Source: Gordonia phthalatica (GTDB taxonomy: Bacteria; Actinomycetota; Actinomycetes; Mycobacteriales; Mycobacteriaceae). From it: a DNA stretch of 64,000 nucleotides. Location of the stretch: assembly GCF_001305675.1 (NCBI RefSeq), contig NZ_CP011853.1:3658001-3722000 (forward strand), read 5' to 3'. The position numbers and the translations under genes were made by a program. Under the pieces are notes generated by a model. That model saw only the letters and a list, made by a program, of their open reading frames with translations. It ran no database searches and was not told where the DNA came from. Below, in pieces: positions 8,570 to 17,372 of this stretch. Each line of letters starts with the position of its first letter. Within the stretch, counting starts at the first letter, position 1.

Positions 8570-9058
8570 TCACTCCTCCGCGAACCCCGGGTTGCACCTG
8601 GTCCGAACCATCTCGTCCGGGGAGACGACGGGGCGGTCGGGCTCGATGTTCCAGGTGGGCTTGTTCGGCTGGACCAGGCGGGCGTAGGTCCAGTGGCACA
8701 GGAACTGGTCCTTCATGCCGGGGGTGTCGGCGGACGGGTCGAGCTTCAGGACCTCCGCCCAGGCCTCATCGCCCGCCGTGGGCGACGACACCTGGCGGCC
8801 GTTCGGAGTCGGCGCGATCTGCAGGCTCGGCCCCACCTCGGTCTCCACCCACGTCGCGGACTCGATGTAGGGCGGCGGCAGGACGGGCGTCGGAGACGGG
8901 GACTCGACGGAAGGGGACTCGACGACCGGGGACGACGACACCGTGGTCGGTGCGGGCGCGTAGTCGGTGATACCACCGTCGTCGGACCCGCCCGAGCAGC
9001 CCGTCAGGATGAGGGCGGCCGCGCAGCACGCGACCGCCGGCAGCGCGCGTCGGGTCAC
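8570..9058 (-). CDS. DUF2599 domain lipoprotein
   Basis: The 162-residue protein starts at a GTG overlapping the stop of the carboxylesterase gene by 4 bases (GTGA). The N-terminus is a lipoprotein signal (VTRRALPAVACCAAALILTGC) with LTGC as lipobox, so it is probably anchored outside the membrane. A Pro/Ser/Val-rich linker follows (~35-65). The C-terminal ~95 residues (SATWVETEVGPSLQIAPTP to MVRTRCNPGF) match the DUF2599 pattern with two conserved cysteines. Function is unknown. Overlap with the esterase suggests coexpression, perhaps as a surface-associated pair. An imperfect hairpin overlaps the stop (about 8549-8576) and may terminate the unit. Confidence 0.8.
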   Translation of the reverse strand: MTRRALPAVACCAAALILTGCSGGSDDGGITDYAPAPTTVSSSPVVESPSVESPSPTPVLPPPYIESATWVETEVGPSLQIAPTPNGRQVSSPTAGDEAWAEVLKLDPSADTPGMKDQFLCHWTYARLVQPNKPTWNIEPDRPVVSPDEMVRTRCNPGFAEE

Positions 9059-10608
9059 CCGGTCACCTGAAGGTGCACGCGTTCCCATGCGGCGCGACGC
9101 TCCCCGTCGGGATCGACCTCGACGCGGGTCGGGTCGTCGAGGATCATCACGCGACGATCGTCGACGGAGTAGGCGGGCCAGTCGGTCGCGGGCTTCCCGG
9201 TCCGCGCGAACCAGGTCCACCGCGACTGCAGGGTGGCGGTGATGCGCTTGGTGGACCCCCAGCTGCCTGCGGCGGCCAGGCCCGCGCCGATCGGGTCGCG
9301 GTAGATCCCGAAGACGGCGAACAGCTCGGTGGCGTGCGTGGCGCCGATCCCGCTGGCGCGCAGGAGGGTCGGCGCATAGTCGTACCGGTAGACGTAGGTC
9401 GGCGCGTGCGCGCTGTGATAGCCCGCGAACAGGATCGTCGGCGTCCAGAAAGTGGCGTCGGCGGAGAGCCGGACGTCGTCGCGCCTCCCCGGATACAACC
9501 GCTGCAGCGCTTCGCTGATCTCCGGATCGTCGATGCCCACCAGCGCCTGCGACGAGTCCGGCAGGATCTTCCAGAACCGCACGAAGAGCTCGCCCTCGTC
9601 CTTGTTGTTGCCGATGATCGTCGGCACCGGGAGCGTCTTGCCTGCGCGGGCGGCGTCGACCGGCCGCAGCGGCAGGTAGTCGCCGTCGATGACGGGCGCG
9701 AACGGGATCGGGTCGCTCATCTGTGCGGCGCGGGTGAACCCGAGGAGCTTGTTGCCGGTCGCCAGCAGTTCGAGCGCGGTGGCGTCGCCGACGACGCGGG
9801 CCACCTCGGCCGGGTCGAGCGGCGGCTCGTCGCGCTCGGCGCCCTTGCGCCGCGACGGATCTTTGAGGAGTCGGACGAACTCGTCGGCGAAGATCTGCGC
9901 GTTCTCCTTGGTGACGACGAGGTCGGGGGCCGGGCTCTGCGAGATGGCTCGCGAGAACAGGCCCTCCGCGGCCGGCGTCGACAGCAGGGTGAGGACCGCC
10001 GATCCGCCTGCGCTCTCACCGAAGATCGTGACGCGGTCGGGGTCGCCGCCGAACTCGGCGATGTTCCGCTGCACCCACTCCAGGCCGGCGACCATGTCGC
10101 GCAGGCCCAGGTTGCTGTCGAACCGGCGCTCATCGGTGGAGTAATCGCTGAAGTCCATGAACCCGAGCGGCCCGACACGGTAGTTCACCGTCACGACGAT
10201 CACGTCACGGGACCGGGCGAGATACGAACCGTCGTAGATCGGCGTCGACGTGCCGCCCAGGATGTAGGCGCCGCCGTAGAAATACACCATCACCGGGCGC
10301 GGCGTCACCGACCTGGTGGAGGGGGTGAAGACGTTGAGAGTCAAGCAGTCCTCGCTGCGCGGCTGGAACCTGCCCGCGCCGCGCGCGGTGAACAGCTTCT
10401 CCTGGATCGGTGCGTTGCCGTAGTCGAAGCATTCGCGGACACCCGGCCACGGGGTCAGCGGCCGCGGCGCGCGCCAACGGTACTGCCGCACCGGGGGTTC
10501 CGCGAACGGGATACCGAGCCAGGAGACTGTCCCGCGCCGACCGAGTCGGCCGCGCTTGCCCTCCACTGCGCCGTCGAGCGTCTGGACCACGGTTTCCATA
10601 ACTGCCAT
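9055..10608 (-). CDS. Type-B carboxylesterase/lipase family protein
   Basis: A 517-residue alpha/beta hydrolase of the carboxylesterase type-B family. Visible signatures are the N-terminal GIPFAEPPV block, the SEDCLTLNVFTP signature, the nucleophile elbow FGESAGGSA and the late GATHATELFAVFG region carrying the catalytic His. It hydrolyses carboxylic esters; the substrate cannot be read from sequence. No signal peptide is seen, so it is probably cytoplasmic. It is divergent from pxpA, with only 31 bp between the two starts, so promoters must overlap. It ends in a 4-base overlap with the DUF2599 lipoprotein gene. Confidence 0.9.
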   Translation of the reverse strand: MAVMETVVQTLDGAVEGKRGRLGRRGTVSWLGIPFAEPPVRQYRWRAPRPLTPWPGVRECFDYGNAPIQEKLFTARGAGRFQPRSEDCLTLNVFTPSTRSVTPRPVMVYFYGGAYILGGTSTPIYDGSYLARSRDVIVVTVNYRVGPLGFMDFSDYSTDERRFDSNLGLRDMVAGLEWVQRNIAEFGGDPDRVTIFGESAGGSAVLTLLSTPAAEGLFSRAISQSPAPDLVVTKENAQIFADEFVRLLKDPSRRKGAERDEPPLDPAEVARVVGDATALELLATGNKLLGFTRAAQMSDPIPFAPVIDGDYLPLRPVDAARAGKTLPVPTIIGNNKDEGELFVRFWKILPDSSQALVGIDDPEISEALQRLYPGRRDDVRLSADATFWTPTILFAGYHSAHAPTYVYRYDYAPTLLRASGIGATHATELFAVFGIYRDPIGAGLAAAGSWGSTKRITATLQSRWTWFARTGKPATDWPAYSVDDRRVMILDDPTRVEVDPDGERRAAWERVHLQVTG

Positions 10609-10639
10609 GGGTCGAGACTATCGGGAAACGGTCATTACC

Positions 10640-11395
10640 ATGAACGACGTGGCCTCCCCTTCCCGCACAATCGATCTGAACGCCGACCTCGGTGAGGGCG
10701 TCGGCGACGACGCCGCGATGCTCGCCCTGGTGACGAGCGCCAACATCGCGTGCGGCTTCCACGCGGGCACCCCGACGCTGCTGCACCGGACGTGCCGAAA
10801 CGCAGTCGAGGCCGACGTGCGGATCGGTGCGCAGGTCTCCTACCCCGACCTGCCGGGCTTCGGCCGCCGGTTCATGGACGTGACGCACGACGACCTCGTC
10901 GCCGACGTCCTGTACCAGGTCGGCGCGCTCCGAGCACTCGCCGAATCCGTCGGCGGGACGGTGGAGTATGTGAAGCCGCACGGTGCGCTCTACAACACGA
11001 TCGTCCATCACACCGCCCAGGCTCGAGCCGTGGTCGACGCCGTCGCCGCCGCCGGTCTGCCCCTCATGTGTCTGCCCGGATCGGAGGCGCAGCGGCTGGC
11101 ACGCGACGCCGGTCTGCCGGTGATTCTGGAGGCCTTCGCCGACCGCGGTTACACGCCCCAGGGCACGCTGGTGCCGCGCTCGGAGCCGGGGGCACTGCTG
11201 ACGGACCCGAGCCGAGTGGCCGAACGTGTGGTCCGCTTGGCGCAGTCGGGGCAGATCGTCGCCGTCGACGGTACGGTGCTCGACGTCGCAGCCGACTCGG
11301 TCTGCCTACACGGCGACACCCCCGGGGCCGTCGAGCACGCACGCCACGTCCGCGCCGCACTGGCCGGCGCCGACGTCGTCGTGCGCGCTCGATGA
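10640..11395 (+). CDS. pxpA: 5-oxoprolinase subunit PxpA (LamB/YcsF family)
   Basis: The family acts with PxpB/PxpC to hydrolyse 5-oxoproline to glutamate using ATP. The hallmark LNADLGEG lies at residues 13-20, followed by ACGFHAGTP, GAQVSYPD and KPHGALYN, all conserved in PxpA. I chose the ATG at 10640, which begins just before the conserved block (251 residues, the usual size), rather than the in-frame ATG at 10556 inside the divergent esterase gene. The stop overlaps the next start by 4 bases (ATGA). The expected pxpB/pxpC partners are not in this window, so the complex must draw them from elsewhere if it operates. Confidence 0.9.
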   Translation: MNDVASPSRTIDLNADLGEGVGDDAAMLALVTSANIACGFHAGTPTLLHRTCRNAVEADVRIGAQVSYPDLPGFGRRFMDVTHDDLVADVLYQVGALRALAESVGGTVEYVKPHGALYNTIVHHTAQARAVVDAVAAAGLPLMCLPGSEAQRLARDAGLPVILEAFADRGYTPQGTLVPRSEPGALLTDPSRVAERVVRLAQSGQIVAVDGTVLDVAADSVCLHGDTPGAVEHARHVRAALAGADVVVRAR

Positions 11396-12312
11396 TCGCG
11401 AAGACCGGCTCAGAGAACGCGCGGGGCCTGGTCGCCGGGTTCGGCGCCTACGCCATCTGGGGCCTGTTCCCGATCTTCTTCGACGCCCTGCGCCCCGCGG
11501 GACTGTGGGAGATCCTGGCGCATCGCATCCTGTGGACGCTGCTGCTGTGCGGCATCGTCCTGGCGGTGCTGCGCGACTGGGCGTGGCTCGCGCCCCTGCG
11601 CCGACAGCCCCGCCTGCTGGCGGGCGTCACCGCCGCCGCGATCTTCATCGCGGTCAACTGGGTGGTCTACGTGGCCGCAGTGACCTCCGGACACACCAGC
11701 GACGCCGCGCTCGGCTACTTCCTGAACCCGCTCACCACCGTCGCCCTCGGCGTGGTGGTGCTGCACGAACGTCTACGACCGCTCCAGTGGGCCGCGGTGA
11801 CCGTCGGCGTGGTGGCGGGCGTCTACCTCGCCGTCGCGGCGGGCACCTTCCCCACGACGGCGCTGATCCTGGCCGTCTCGTTCGCCCTGTACGGCCTGGT
11901 GAAGAAGAAGGTCGGCGACACCCTCCCCGCGCTGCACAGCCTGTCGCTGGAGACTGCGATCCTCTCCCCCGCCGCCGCGGTGATCCTGGCGGTCGTGGCG
12001 TTCACCCCGGTCGGTCTGACCTTCGGCGATCATCTGGGCCACACGAGCCTGCTGGTCCTGTCGGGCGTCGCAACGGCGATCCCGCTGCTGCTGTTCGCGG
12101 CGGCCGCCCGCCGCATCCCACTGGTGTCGATCGGGCTGATCCAGTTCATCACGCCAATCATGCAGCTGCTGTGCGCGGTGCTGGTGCTCGACGAGCATCT
12201 GCCGCGCGAACGCTGGATCGGCTTCGGGATCGTCTGGGTAGCCCTGGCACTGCTGGCCGCCGACAGCGTCCTCAGAGCTTGGTCGACTCGGTCTTCTTCA
12301 GCTCACGACTGA
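11392..12312 (+). CDS. rarD: EamA-family transporter RarD
   Basis: The 306-residue, very hydrophobic protein has about ten predicted membrane helices in two EamA-like halves. The N-terminal GFGAYAIWGLFPIFFDAL and the HRILWTLLL segment fit RarD proteins. RarD members are annotated as chloramphenicol-sensitive or drug/metabolite exporters, but the natural substrate is generally unknown. It is translationally coupled to pxpA by an ATGA overlap. Its last ~14 codons overlap the 3' end of the convergent PAP2 gene by 41 bp, so antisense transcription across both tails is likely. Confidence 0.87.
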   Translation: MIAKTGSENARGLVAGFGAYAIWGLFPIFFDALRPAGLWEILAHRILWTLLLCGIVLAVLRDWAWLAPLRRQPRLLAGVTAAAIFIAVNWVVYVAAVTSGHTSDAALGYFLNPLTTVALGVVVLHERLRPLQWAAVTVGVVAGVYLAVAAGTFPTTALILAVSFALYGLVKKKVGDTLPALHSLSLETAILSPAAAVILAVVAFTPVGLTFGDHLGHTSLLVLSGVATAIPLLLFAAAARRIPLVSIGLIQFITPIMQLLCAVLVLDEHLPRERWIGFGIVWVALALLAADSVLRAWSTRSSSAHD

Positions 12313-13717
12313 TCGAACCGACCGTCTGTCCCGCCCAGGTGCGGGCCGCGTGAGCCATATCGGCGGCGCGATCCTGAAGCGCGACCGGACGCGGCGGTAG
12401 CGGCGCCATGTCCACCGGGATCTCCTGCACATCCGGATGGAGCTCGATGGTAAGGAAGCCCGCAGCCACCACCAGCACCGCACCGATCAACAGCAGGCCG
12501 CCGATGGCTCCGCTGGTCGCCATCTCGACGGACAGGTAGCGGGTGGAGAGCAGGATGCCGGAGAAGATGGTCGTGCCGACGGCGATGACCGACAGCCGAT
12601 GCTTGGACCACCCCAGCTCCGGTCGGGTCAGCGCCGCCTCCAGGGTGAGGGTGAAGATGGCGCCGGCGAGGACGTCGATCGCGTAGTGGAAACCGAAGCC
12701 GAGGGTTGCGCCGGTGGTGCCGACCAACCAGGCGGTGCCGAAGATCTTCGACGCCAGCGGGCCGCGCCAGCCGTGCAGGAAGATGCACATGGCCCACGCG
12801 GTATGCAGGCTCGGCATGCAGTTGCGCGCGATGCCCTGGTCGTAGAACAGGGCTCCCGGATCACCGATGATCGGCAGCTGCATCGGCCACACGTCCTGCC
12901 AGCCGGCGTCGGCCAGCTCGTGCCCGAACGCGTAGGTGGGGCCGACCACCGGGAACAGGAAGTAGACCACCGGGCCGATCATGCCGATCAGCAGGAAGGT
13001 GCGGATGATGTGGTGCCGAGGGAAGCCGTCGCGCGCACTGTTGCGGAGTTGGAAGAAGGCGATCACCGCGGCCGCGACCGGCAGGTAGACGTACACCTTG
13101 CTGAGAATCTCAGCGAGCCACGCGTGCTGCGACACGATGGAGCCGACGGCCCACGACGGACTGCCAAGCGCACGGTCGGCGAGTTCGACGTACTCGTCGA
13201 AGACCGTCGGGTTGGCGCGACTCGACAGGACCAGCCACACGTCGCCGACGCGCCCCATCACGATCAGCAGCAATCCGAGGCCGGCGGCCTTCATGGTGCT
13301 GGCGCGTTCGGCGCCGTGCAGTTGCCAGGCGGCGAAGCCGATCAGACCGAGGAGGACGAACAGGATGCCGTTGCCGACGGTGCCCGCGTTGCCGACGAGG
13401 ACCCGCTGCAGGTTCCACGCCAGTTCCAGGCCCACGGTGATCCCGAAGACCGGCAGGCGCAGGCGTGACGGCAGGCAGACCAGAGCCAGCAGCATTCCGG
13501 CGATCTTGATCTCGCCGATCTGCGGTCGGCCGACGAGGTCGGTGGCCAGCAGGCTCAGCGGGCCGCGGATGTGGTTGACCCGCGCGACGATCTCGATGGC
13601 GAGAGCGAACGCGACGAGCACACCGACGAGGAGCGCCCACATGGCGCCAGAGAATTCGACGCGGCGTCCCGAACGCAGTTGCGCCCCCATCGAACGCACG
13701 GATTCCCCACTGAACAT
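12272..13717 (-). CDS. PAP2-superfamily membrane phosphatase/transferase
   Basis: The 481-residue protein is mostly membrane helices. The PAP2 catalytic signatures are in the middle: NCMPSLHTAWA (motif 2) and GFHYAIDVLAG (motif 3), the PAP2_3 arrangement seen in actinobacterial inositol-phosphoryl transferase-like and lipid phosphatase proteins. The active site is expected on the outer membrane face. A soluble C-terminal tail of ~60 residues follows the last helix. The annotated ATG (13717) lies inside a set of repeats that looks like an operator, so the real start may be the in-frame ATG ten codons later (MGAQLRSG). Likely substrates are phospholipids or polyprenyl/inositol phosphates; this is not decidable here. 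Confidence 0.85.
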   Translation of the reverse strand: MFSGESVRSMGAQLRSGRRVEFSGAMWALLVGVLVAFALAIEIVARVNHIRGPLSLLATDLVGRPQIGEIKIAGMLLALVCLPSRLRLPVFGITVGLELAWNLQRVLVGNAGTVGNGILFVLLGLIGFAAWQLHGAERASTMKAAGLGLLLIVMGRVGDVWLVLSSRANPTVFDEYVELADRALGSPSWAVGSIVSQHAWLAEILSKVYVYLPVAAAVIAFFQLRNSARDGFPRHHIIRTFLLIGMIGPVVYFLFPVVGPTYAFGHELADAGWQDVWPMQLPIIGDPGALFYDQGIARNCMPSLHTAWAMCIFLHGWRGPLASKIFGTAWLVGTTGATLGFGFHYAIDVLAGAIFTLTLEAALTRPELGWSKHRLSVIAVGTTIFSGILLSTRYLSVEMATSGAIGGLLLIGAVLVVAAGFLTIELHPDVQEIPVDMAPLPPRPVALQDRAADMAHAARTWAGQTVGSISRELKKTESTKL

Positions 13718-13753
13718 TCACTACACGCTAGTGAACATTTACTGAACAGTAGA
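13711..13753. promoter_or_regulatory. Direct and inverted repeats over the PAP2 gene start (candidate operator)
   Basis: TGAACATTCAC (13711) and TGAACATTTAC (13732) are direct repeats 21 bp apart, with a third TGAACA at 13743. TTCACTA/TAGTGAA (13717-13723 and 13729-13735) form a perfect inverted repeat with a 5-bp spacer. Spacing near whole helical turns suggests a bound dimeric regulator controlling the PAP2 gene. The regulator is unknown. Confidence 0.5.
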
Positions 13754-13847
13754 CATCGAGTGATCGAATCGTCATTCAACCGGTTGTCGACAGCCACAAT
13801 TCCGGCCGTTTAGTCGGGAATGCGGGAAACCCCCGAGGGTCGCCCGA

Positions 13848-14801
13848 TCAGGCCAGACGACGCTGCCGAGCGAACTCGGCGAGCACCACGCCCGCCGCGA
13901 CCGAGGCATTCAGACTCTCGACGCTGCTCGCGATCGGGATCGACAGGATCGAATCGCAGTTCTCCCGGACCAGTCGCGAGAGGCCCTTGCCCTCCGACCC
14001 GACGACGATGACCACCGGGCCGGTGCCGTCGTACTCGTCCAGCGAGACGTCGCCGCCGGCGTCGAGACCGACGATCTGCGCGCCCGCCTTGGCCCAGTCG
14101 ATGAGGGTGCGGTTGAGGTTCGGTGCCGTCGCGACGGGCAGTCGTGCCGCGGCGCCGGCGCTGGTGCGCCACGCGACGGCCGTCATGCCCGCGCTGCGCC
14201 GCTGCGGGATCAACACGCCGTGCCCGCCGAACGCCGCGACACTGCGGATCACCGCGCCGAGGTTGCGCGGGTCGGTGATGTTGTCGAGGGCCACCAGCAG
14301 CGGAGCCTGCGCGCTCGCGAGGGCGTCGGCCATCAGATCGTCGGGGTGCGCGTACCGGTACTCGGGCACCTGCAGCGCCAAGCCCTGGTGCATGCCGTTG
14401 GGCGACATGCGGTCCAGTTCCGCGCGGCTGGCCTCGAGGATGGAGATGCCGCGGTCGCCCGCGGTCTGCACGGCCTCCTTGACGCGCTCGTCGGCGTCCA
14501 CCGTGCCCATCACGTAGAGCGCCGTCGCGGGGACCTCCGCGCGCAGGCACTCGACGACCGGGTTGCGACCGACCACGTACTCGGGGCCGCCGTCCTCGGA
14601 CTTGCGGTGGGTGCGACGACCGGCGGCCTTGGCCGCGGCCTTCGCCTTCTTGTGCGCCGGATGGTAGACGCGGTCGACAGCCTTCGGTGTGGCGCCGCGC
14701 CCCTCCAGACCGCGTCGGCGCTGACCACCGGAGCCGACAGTCTGGCCCTTCTTGCTTCCGTCTTTACGAATCGCGCCGCGGCGCTGCGAGTTCCCCGCCA
14801 T
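13848..14801 (-). CDS. rlmB: 23S rRNA (guanosine-2'-O)-methyltransferase RlmB (TrmH/SpoU family)
   Basis: A SAM-dependent 2'-O-methyltransferase of 317 residues. It has a basic, Lys/Arg-rich N-terminal extension (~1-72), then a substrate-binding domain (YVVGRNPVVECLRAEVPATALYV) and a SpoU domain with the trefoil-knot motifs LDNITDPRNLGAVIRS, VVGSEGKGLSRL and IPIASSVESLNASVAAGV. The start overlaps the cysS stop by one base (TGATG). The order carD-ispD-ispF-cysS-rlmB is conserved in related mycolata, which supports the assignment. The basic extension is usual in actinobacterial members and probably aids rRNA binding. Confidence 0.93.
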   Translation of the reverse strand: MAGNSQRRGAIRKDGSKKGQTVGSGGQRRRGLEGRGATPKAVDRVYHPAHKKAKAAAKAAGRRTHRKSEDGGPEYVVGRNPVVECLRAEVPATALYVMGTVDADERVKEAVQTAGDRGISILEASRAELDRMSPNGMHQGLALQVPEYRYAHPDDLMADALASAQAPLLVALDNITDPRNLGAVIRSVAAFGGHGVLIPQRRSAGMTAVAWRTSAGAAARLPVATAPNLNRTLIDWAKAGAQIVGLDAGGDVSLDEYDGTGPVVIVVGSEGKGLSRLVRENCDSILSIPIASSVESLNASVAAGVVLAEFARQRRLA

Positions 14802-16204
14802 CAGTCTTCCTTCGAGTTGAGCGCCCAGGTGGCGCCGTCGGGAGTGTCGGTGACGTCGATGCCTGCTTCGGCCAGGCGGTCGCGCACCTCGTCTGCCACC
14901 GCCCAGTCCTTCGCCGCCCGGGCCTGCGCCCGCCGCTCCAATTCTGCCTTGATCAGGACGTCGAGCGCAGCGTGCGCGTCGTCGCTGCCGGATTCCACCT
15001 CCCAGTGCGGGTCCAGCGGGTCGGTGCCGAGCACTCCGGTCATCGCGCGCACCGATGCGCCGACCGCCTGTGCCTGCTCGCCGTCGCCGGCCTCGAGGGC
15101 GGTGTTGCCTTCGCGGACCGCGTTGTGGACGGCGGCAAGCGCCGCGGGCACGCCGAGGTCGTCGTCGAGGGCGGCCGCGAAGTCGTCGGTCACCTCGCCG
15201 ACCGTCACGTCACCGACGCGGTCGACGACGCGGTGCACGAACGATTCGATGCGCCGGTATCCGGCGGCCGCCTCGTGGAGCGCCTTGTCGGAGTATTCGA
15301 GCATCGAGCGGTAGTGAGCGCTGCCCAGGTAGTACCGCAGTTCCACGGGACGCACCTTCTGCAGCATCACCGGGATCGAGACGACGTTGCCGAGCGACTT
15401 GCTCATCTTCTCGCCGCTCATCGTCACCCAGCCGTTGTGCAGCCAGTACTGCGCGAAGCCGTCCCCGGCGCCGTGACTCTGGGCGATCTCGTTCTCGTGA
15501 TGCGGGAAGATCAGATCCATGCCGCCGCAGTGGATGTCGAACTCGGCACCGAGCAGCGACGTCGCCATCGCCGAGCACTCCAGGTGCCAGCCTGGCCGGC
15601 CGTCGCCCCAGGGGGTGGGCCACGACGGCTCACCGGGTTTCGCGGCCTTCCACAGGGTGAAGTCGCGGGGGTCGCGTTTGCCGGTGCCCGCGCTCTCGCC
15701 CTGGTGGACGTCTTCGAGTTTGTGACCCGAGAGGGCGCCGTACTCGGGGAGGCTGCGGACGTCGAAGTAGACATTGCCGTCGGCGGTGTAGGCGTGGCCG
15801 CGCTCGATGAGCCGCCCCATGTAGGTGACCATCTGCGTCACGAAGCCCGTGGCGCGCGGCTCGGCGGACGGAGGTAGGACGCCGAGGGCGTCGTAGGCCT
15901 GCGTGAACTCGCGCTCATGGGTCGCGGCCCATTCCCACCACGGACGTCCGGCCTCGGCGGCCTTGCGGAGGATCTTGTCGTCGATGTCGGTCACGTTGCG
16001 CACGAACAGCACGTCGAGGCCACGGTGGGCGAGCCAGCGGCGCAGGACGTCGAACGCGATGCCGCTGCGCACGTGTCCGATATGGGGAACGCCCTGAACC
16101 GTCGCACCACACAGGTACACCGAAGCCGTTCCGGGTCGAAGGGGAACGAAGTCGCGTACCTCGCGGGTGGCCGAGTCAAACAGGCGGAGAGTCACGGCCT
16201 GCAA
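14801..16204 (-). CDS. cysS: Cysteinyl-tRNA synthetase
   Basis: A class I aminoacyl-tRNA synthetase that charges tRNA-Cys. The HIGH signature is PHIGHVRSG at ~40-48 and the KMSKS loop is GEKMSKSLGN near residue 285. The zinc-binding Cys/His set includes C32 and the later LECSAMA and GGMDLIFPHHENE blocks. The C-terminal DALR-type helical domain follows. Length (467) is normal. The stop overlaps rlmB by one base, and only 2 bp separate its start from the ispF stop, so it belongs to the carD-ispD-ispF-cysS-rlmB unit. Confidence 0.97.
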   Translation of the reverse strand: MQAVTLRLFDSATREVRDFVPLRPGTASVYLCGATVQGVPHIGHVRSGIAFDVLRRWLAHRGLDVLFVRNVTDIDDKILRKAAEAGRPWWEWAATHEREFTQAYDALGVLPPSAEPRATGFVTQMVTYMGRLIERGHAYTADGNVYFDVRSLPEYGALSGHKLEDVHQGESAGTGKRDPRDFTLWKAAKPGEPSWPTPWGDGRPGWHLECSAMATSLLGAEFDIHCGGMDLIFPHHENEIAQSHGAGDGFAQYWLHNGWVTMSGEKMSKSLGNVVSIPVMLQKVRPVELRYYLGSAHYRSMLEYSDKALHEAAAGYRRIESFVHRVVDRVGDVTVGEVTDDFAAALDDDLGVPAALAAVHNAVREGNTALEAGDGEQAQAVGASVRAMTGVLGTDPLDPHWEVESGSDDAHAALDVLIKAELERRAQARAAKDWAVADEVRDRLAEAGIDVTDTPDGATWALNSKED

Positions 16205-16206
16205 TT

Positions 16207-16677
16207 CTACTTCAGCGCAAGCAGTGCTGTTGCCACCGCCGCGATCCCCTCGCCGCGGCCGGTGAGGCCGAGGCCGTCGCTGGTGGTGCCGGACACCGAC
16301 ACCGGGGCGCCGAGCAGTTCCGACAGCCGCCGCTGCGCCTCGGTACGGCGCGGTCCGATCTTGGGTCGGTTGCCGATGACCTGCACCGCCGCGTTGACAG
16401 GGGTGAGACCTTCCGCGTCGATCAGGTCACGGACGTGCACGAGCATCGCCGCGCCGGTGACGCCGGCCCATTCGGGGCGCCCGACGCCGAACACGGCGCC
16501 CACATCGCCGAGACCGGCGGCGGACAGCAGGGCGTCGCAAAGGGCGTGGACGCCCACGTCGCCGTCGGAGTGTCCGGAGCAGCCGTCGGCGTCGTCGAAC
16601 AGCAGGCCGACCATCCAGCACTCGCGGCCGGGTTCGATCGGATGAACGTCGGTGCCGATACCGGTTCGGATGTCCAT
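16207..16677 (-). CDS. ispF: 2-C-methyl-D-erythritol 2,4-cyclodiphosphate synthase
   Basis: Catalyses ring closure of CDP-ME-2-phosphate to MEcPP in the non-mevalonate isoprenoid pathway. The 156-residue length is normal. The metal-binding DVHPI motif is at ~10-14, HSDGDVGVHALCDALLSAAGLGDVG carries the second metal ligand and the CDP site, and the C-terminal TTSDGLGLTGRGEGIAA is conserved. It lies 12 bp after ispD, with which it acts two steps apart in the same pathway; the gene pair is very common. The start ATG at 16677 is unambiguous. Confidence 0.97.
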   Translation of the reverse strand: MDIRTGIGTDVHPIEPGRECWMVGLLFDDADGCSGHSDGDVGVHALCDALLSAAGLGDVGAVFGVGRPEWAGVTGAAMLVHVRDLIDAEGLTPVNAAVQVIGNRPKIGPRRTEAQRRLSELLGAPVSVSGTTSDGLGLTGRGEGIAAVATALLALK

Positions 16678-16689
16678 GTCGGGGTGCTC

Positions 16690-17352
16690 CTACGGTCGGT
16701 TCGACGGCGTCCGGGATCGGATCATGCGGGCCATCGCGAGGTCGAATTGTGTGGTGACCTTGAACGCCATCGCGTCGCCGGGCACCACCCGGACGGGAAC
16801 GCCGAGGGCTTCGACGAGACCCGCGTCGTCGGTGGCGTCGCCGCCGCCGCTGTGCGCTTCGCGGAGGACGTCCGCGGTGAATCCCTGCGGGGTCTGGACG
16901 GCGCGGAGTTCGCTGCGATCCGGGGTGTCGACCACGGTGCCGTCGGCGTCGACCCGCTTGAGGGTGTCGGCGACGGGGACTCCGGGAACCACAGCGCGCG
17001 CCCCGCCCGCCAGCGCCTGCACCACGGAGGTGAAGAGCGCGGGCGGCGTGAGCGCGCGTGCTGCGTCGTGAACGAGAAACAGGTCGGCGTCGGGTGCGGC
17101 CGCGAGGCCGGCCCGTACCGAGTCACTGCGCTCGGCTCCTCCCGCGACGACGACGGCGTCGGGGACGAGGGCAGTTGCCTTCTCGATGAGCTCTGCGGGG
17201 GCGGCGACCACGATCTGGTCCACCGCGCCCGACTTCCGGGCCGCGTCCGCGCTGAGTTCCAGCAGCGTGGCACCGTCGACCTCGACGAACGCCTTCGGGA
17301 TCGCCTCTCCGAGACGGGTTCCCATACCCGCTGCCAGAATCAACGCGGCCAC
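16690..17352 (-). CDS. ispD: 2-C-methyl-D-erythritol 4-phosphate cytidylyltransferase
   Basis: Transfers CMP from CTP to MEP in the isoprenoid pathway. The N-terminal nucleotide-binding motif LILAAGMGTRLG is intact, as are LVHDAARALTPP and the TPQGF block. Length (220) fits the family. The start is a GTG at 17352, placed one residue before the AALILAAG motif. It follows carD by 20 bp and precedes ispF by 12 bp on the same strand, so transcription from the carD promoter is likely. Confidence 0.96.
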   Translation of the reverse strand: MAALILAAGMGTRLGEAIPKAFVEVDGATLLELSADAARKSGAVDQIVVAAPAELIEKATALVPDAVVVAGGAERSDSVRAGLAAAPDADLFLVHDAARALTPPALFTSVVQALAGGARAVVPGVPVADTLKRVDADGTVVDTPDRSELRAVQTPQGFTADVLREAHSGGGDATDDAGLVEALGVPVRVVPGDAMAFKVTTQFDLAMARMIRSRTPSNRP

Positions 17353-17372
17353 ACGGCCGCGACGGTTTTCGG

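Noticed and set aside
8505..8580. tRNA-like stretch (GGGCTCGAGTCCC followed by TCACTCC)
   Set aside because: A T-arm-like piece and a possible acceptor pairing exist, but there is no D-arm, no anticodon stem, the length is too short and no proper CCA end; it is better explained as a terminator-like hairpin.
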